Made by a program: the position numbers and the translations under genes | Notes under the pieces: model-generated | Told to the model about the DNA's origin: nothing | Databases searched by the model: none | The model's input: only the letters and a program-made list of their open reading frames with translations | Source of the DNA: Alkaliphilus pronyensis | Lineage (GTDB): Bacteria > Bacillota > Clostridia > Peptostreptococcales > Natronincolaceae | Length of the DNA stretch: 36,484 bases | Assembly (NCBI RefSeq): GCF_009017275.1 | Contig: NZ_WBZC01000039.1 | Coordinates: 1-36,484 of the forward strand | Direction of reading: 5' to 3' | In this document: positions 34,797 to 36,484 of the stretch, piece by piece | How positions within the stretch are numbered: the stretch's first letter is position 1 | Layout: every line of letters starts with the position of its first letter

Positions 34797-35306
34797 TTGA
34801 AAGAATATCTAATTATTGATGGTTACAATGTAATTAATGGCTGGCCACAGCTGAGGGAAGTATGCAATGATGATTTAGATGAGGCTAGAAATAAGCTTAT
34901 TGAAATGATGATGGAGTATCAGTCCTTTCGTGGAGTACATATAATAATTGTTTTTGACGCCCATTTAGTTAAAAAGAGTAGGGAAAAAAGAGAAAAGATA
35001 AAAGGAATAGAAGTTGTTTTTACTAAAGAAAGAGAAACAGCTGATTTATACATTGAAAGAAAGAGTATAGAACTATCTAAAAAAAATAGAGTTGTAGTTG
35101 CCACTAACGACTGGCTGGAGCAACAGATTGTATTGGGTGGTGGAGCCACCAGAATTTCAGTTAGAGAGCTAGCTATAGATTTTCAACATGTGAAGGGTAA
35201 AATAAACAACAAAACCCAAAAAAGTGTTAAATTAAAGGAAGAATTATCAAATCGCATAGATGATACAATATTGAAAAAACTTGAAAAATTCAGGCGCAAG
35301 CTATGA
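34797..35306 (+). CDS. NYN-domain RNase-like protein (YacP/Rae1 family)
   Basis: The 169-residue protein is a PIN-like NYN domain: LIIDGYNVINGWPQL at the start, IIVFDAH in the middle and ERETADLYIERKS with VVVATNDWLEQQIVLGGGA after it give the conserved acidic residues. Bacillus YacP (Rae1) is a ribosome-associated endoribonuclease. The start is uncertain: TTG at 34797 gives the usual MKEYLIIDGYN N-terminus with GGGGAGG at 34787-34793 but only three bases of spacing; GTG at 34785, after AAAGGA, is the alternative. The C-terminal tail (130-169) is basic and coiled-coil-like. It is coupled to rlmB. Confidence 0.88.
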   Translation: MKEYLIIDGYNVINGWPQLREVCNDDLDEARNKLIEMMMEYQSFRGVHIIIVFDAHLVKKSREKREKIKGIEVVFTKERETADLYIERKSIELSKKNRVVVATNDWLEQQIVLGGGATRISVRELAIDFQHVKGKINNKTQKSVKLKEELSNRIDDTILKKLEKFRRKL

Positions 35307-35312
35307 TTTTTC

Positions 35313-35342
35313 TTGACTTTACATAATGTCATGGTATATAAT
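35313..35342 (+). promoter_or_regulatory. Sigma-A promoter of sigH
   Basis: TTGACT at 35313-35318, 18 bp, and TATAAT at 35337-35342, about 45 bp before the sigH start. Confidence 0.65.
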
Positions 35343-35388
35343 TAAGTCATAATTTTGGGCATTTTACAAATTGTTGGAGGCGATGCGT

Positions 35389-36042
35389 GTGATTGTTGGC
35401 GGGGGTGCTGCTAAGAGAGATATTTTAGAGATTAGTACAGATATACCTGATGAGACAATGGTTGAGGATGCAAAAAATGGTGATATGGTTGCATTAGAAT
35501 TACTTATAAAAAAGTACCGAAACTTTGTACGAGCTAAAGCTAGATCATATTTTCTGATAGGAGCCGATCGTGAAGACATTATTCAAGAGGGTATGATTGG
35601 TCTTTATAAAGCTATTCGTGATTTTAGACCCGATAAACTGTCATCCTTTAAGGCTTTTGCTGAGCTTTGCATAACAAGGCAAATTATTACAGCAATAAAA
35701 ACAGCCACTAGACAAAAGCATATACCACTAAACTCCTACGTATCATTAAACAAGCCTATTTACGATGAAGAATCCGACAGAACTTTACTAGATGTGATTT
35801 CTGGCCATAAAATAACAGATCCCGAAGAATTAATAATATGTCGTGAAGAGCTTGGACACATAGAGGGTAAGATTGGAGAAATACTAAGTGATTTAGAGTG
35901 GAAGGTTTTAATGCTTTATTTACAAGGAAGATCCTATCAAGAAATTGCCATAGATTTAAAAAGGCATGTCAAATCCATAGATAATGCATTGCAAAGGGTA
36001 AAAAGAAAATTAGAAAGATATTTAGAAGTAAGGAATAGTTAA
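35389..36042 (+). CDS. sigH: RNA polymerase sigma factor SigH (sporulation transition)
   Basis: The 217-residue sigma-70-family factor turns on early sporulation genes. Region 2 spans about 20-100 (DKL-type core contact ADREDIIQEGMIGLYKAIRDF, then FKAFAELCITRQIITAIKTATRQKH) and region 4 spans about 155-212 (DLEWKVLMLYLQGRSYQEIA plus RHVKSIDNALQRVKRKLE). I chose GTG at 35389: TTGGAGG (35374-35380) gives 8-bp spacing, and the product equals Bacillus SigH in length (218). ATG at 35383 is only two bases from that site, and a TTG at 35371 lies before it. It supports the inference of a sporulating host. Confidence 0.95.
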   Translation: MIVGGGAAKRDILEISTDIPDETMVEDAKNGDMVALELLIKKYRNFVRAKARSYFLIGADREDIIQEGMIGLYKAIRDFRPDKLSSFKAFAELCITRQIITAIKTATRQKHIPLNSYVSLNKPIYDEESDRTLLDVISGHKITDPEELIICREELGHIEGKIGEILSDLEWKVLMLYLQGRSYQEIAIDLKRHVKSIDNALQRVKRKLERYLEVRNS

Positions 36043-36054
36043 GTTTAAATAGTA

Positions 36055-36084
36055 TTGACAATTATAACTATTACATAGTAAAAT
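36055..36084 (+). promoter_or_regulatory. Sigma-A promoter upstream of the tuf leader
   Basis: TTGACA at 36055-36060, 18 bp, TAAAAT at 36079-36084. Transcription should begin near 36091, right before a terminator-like structure. Confidence 0.6.
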
Positions 36085-36106
36085 ATTTTACGAGTAGGGT
36101 TTTCAT

Positions 36107-36177
36107 CTATGTAGCATACCAAGGCCTTTTATTATTAAAGGCCTTGAAATTATGTATTTACCATAGTTTGTTTTTTT
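36107..36177 (+). terminator. Branched or elongated stem-loop with T-run: sigH terminator or tuf leader attenuator
   Basis: A central 9-bp hairpin (36121-36129 with 36137-36145) is enclosed by weaker outer pairing (CTATG 36107-36111 with CATAG 36062-plus-100, that is 36162-36166). It is followed by TTTG and seven T residues to 36177. It can end read-through from sigH and also any transcript begun at the promoter at 36055. Confidence 0.5.
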
Positions 36178-36363
36178 AGAAACACCCGGCATAGTTTTCA
36201 TATTCACAATGGTCCTTTGAGCTTATAAAGGTCAGACCAAAAATATAGTCCATAACAAAAGTTGTACTCAATTAAAGATAAGGAATATTTTTAGCTTGTT
36301 CCTAAAAAAGGTTTATTGATGCTACTTTTGGATAATACTACTTTATATCAAGGAGGAGAAGAA
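36178..36363 (+). other. Leader before tuf, no recognised element
   Basis: This 186-bp stretch completes a 321-bp gap. It contains several short self-complementary segments (for example AGGAATA/TTGTTCCT-like near 36280-36302) and a GATAATACTA near 36331, but no clean second promoter, small gene or known riboswitch. Confidence 0.4.
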
Positions 36364-36484
36364 ATGGCAAGGCAAAAGTTTGAAAGAACTAAACCCCATG
36401 TAAACATAGGAACAATAGGACACGTAGACCATGGAAAAACAACATTAACAGCGGCAATTACAATTACATTAAACAAGAAGTTTG
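36364..36484 (+). CDS. tuf: Elongation factor Tu, 5' part only
   Basis: Only the first 40 residues are inside the window; the gene runs off the right edge. [27 protein letters not shown] is the EF-Tu N-terminus with P-loop GHVDHGKT (19-26). AAGGAGGA at 36350-36357 precedes the ATG. EF-Tu delivers aminoacyl-tRNA to the ribosome. In Clostridia this copy typically precedes rpmG-secE-nusG and ribosomal protein genes, which would lie beyond the edge. Confidence 0.97.
   Translation, partial: MARQKFERTKPHVNIGTIGHVDHGKTTLTAAITITLNKKF

Noticed and set aside
1-36484. CRISPR arrays, insertion sequences, prophage genes, tRNA or rRNA genes
   Set aside because: No regularly spaced repeats, transposase motifs, phage genes or cloverleaf sequences were seen; the T-box leaders are the only tRNA-related elements.

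Overview
The window reads as a chromosomal core segment of a low-GC, spore-forming, anaerobic Firmicute of the class Clostridia. The gene order ctsR-mcsA-mcsB-clpC, radA-disA, carD family-PIN/TRAM-ispD-ispF, proS, gltX-cysE-cysS-mrnC-thyX-rlmB-yacP-sigH-tuf is the familiar clostridial arrangement. A B12-dependent ribonucleotide reductase, a small acid-soluble spore protein, SigH and a rubrerythrin-like protein support an anaerobic sporeformer. Alkaliphilus-like bacteria are my best guess from memory of synteny; this was not tested.

Layout. 1-4000: a membrane-anchored putative glycoside hydrolase, then nrdJ behind a clear promoter carrying two NrdR boxes. 4000-6120: a small accessory block with a divergent SASP, an unrecognised membrane protein, a rubrerythrin-like diiron protein and an intact Cu/Zn superoxide dismutase; two of these have sporulation-type promoter candidates. 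6300-11350: an ABC exporter (ATPase and two ABC-2 permeases) followed by a NarL-type two-component system, resembling the Bacillus linearmycin-resistance (Lnr) layout, with an 18-bp palindrome upstream. 11390-14860: hisC (minus strand) and an EF-G-like GTPase. 15100-19680: the protein-arginine-phosphorylation and heat-shock operon ctsR-mcsA-mcsB-clpC under a well-formed CtsR operator. 19800-26360: radA, disA, a clostridial Cys-rich protein (minus strand), a CarD-family regulator, a PIN/TRAM protein, ispD and ispF. 26400-36040: aminoacyl-tRNA synthetase and cysteine genes with two T-box riboswitches (proS and cysES), then mrnC, a small membrane protein, thyX, rlmB, a yacP-type gene and sigH. 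The window ends inside tuf, after a structured leader.

Most of the window is ordinary housekeeping DNA. I found no CRISPR array, insertion sequence, prophage, tRNA or rRNA gene, and no convincing new multigene system. The items most worth a second look are regulatory (NrdR boxes over the nrdJ -10 element; the palindrome before the ABC operon; a promoter followed at once by a terminator-like structure before tuf) and the SodC/SASP/rubrerythrin block with possible spore expression. All calls come from reading the sequence; no database search or folding program was run.
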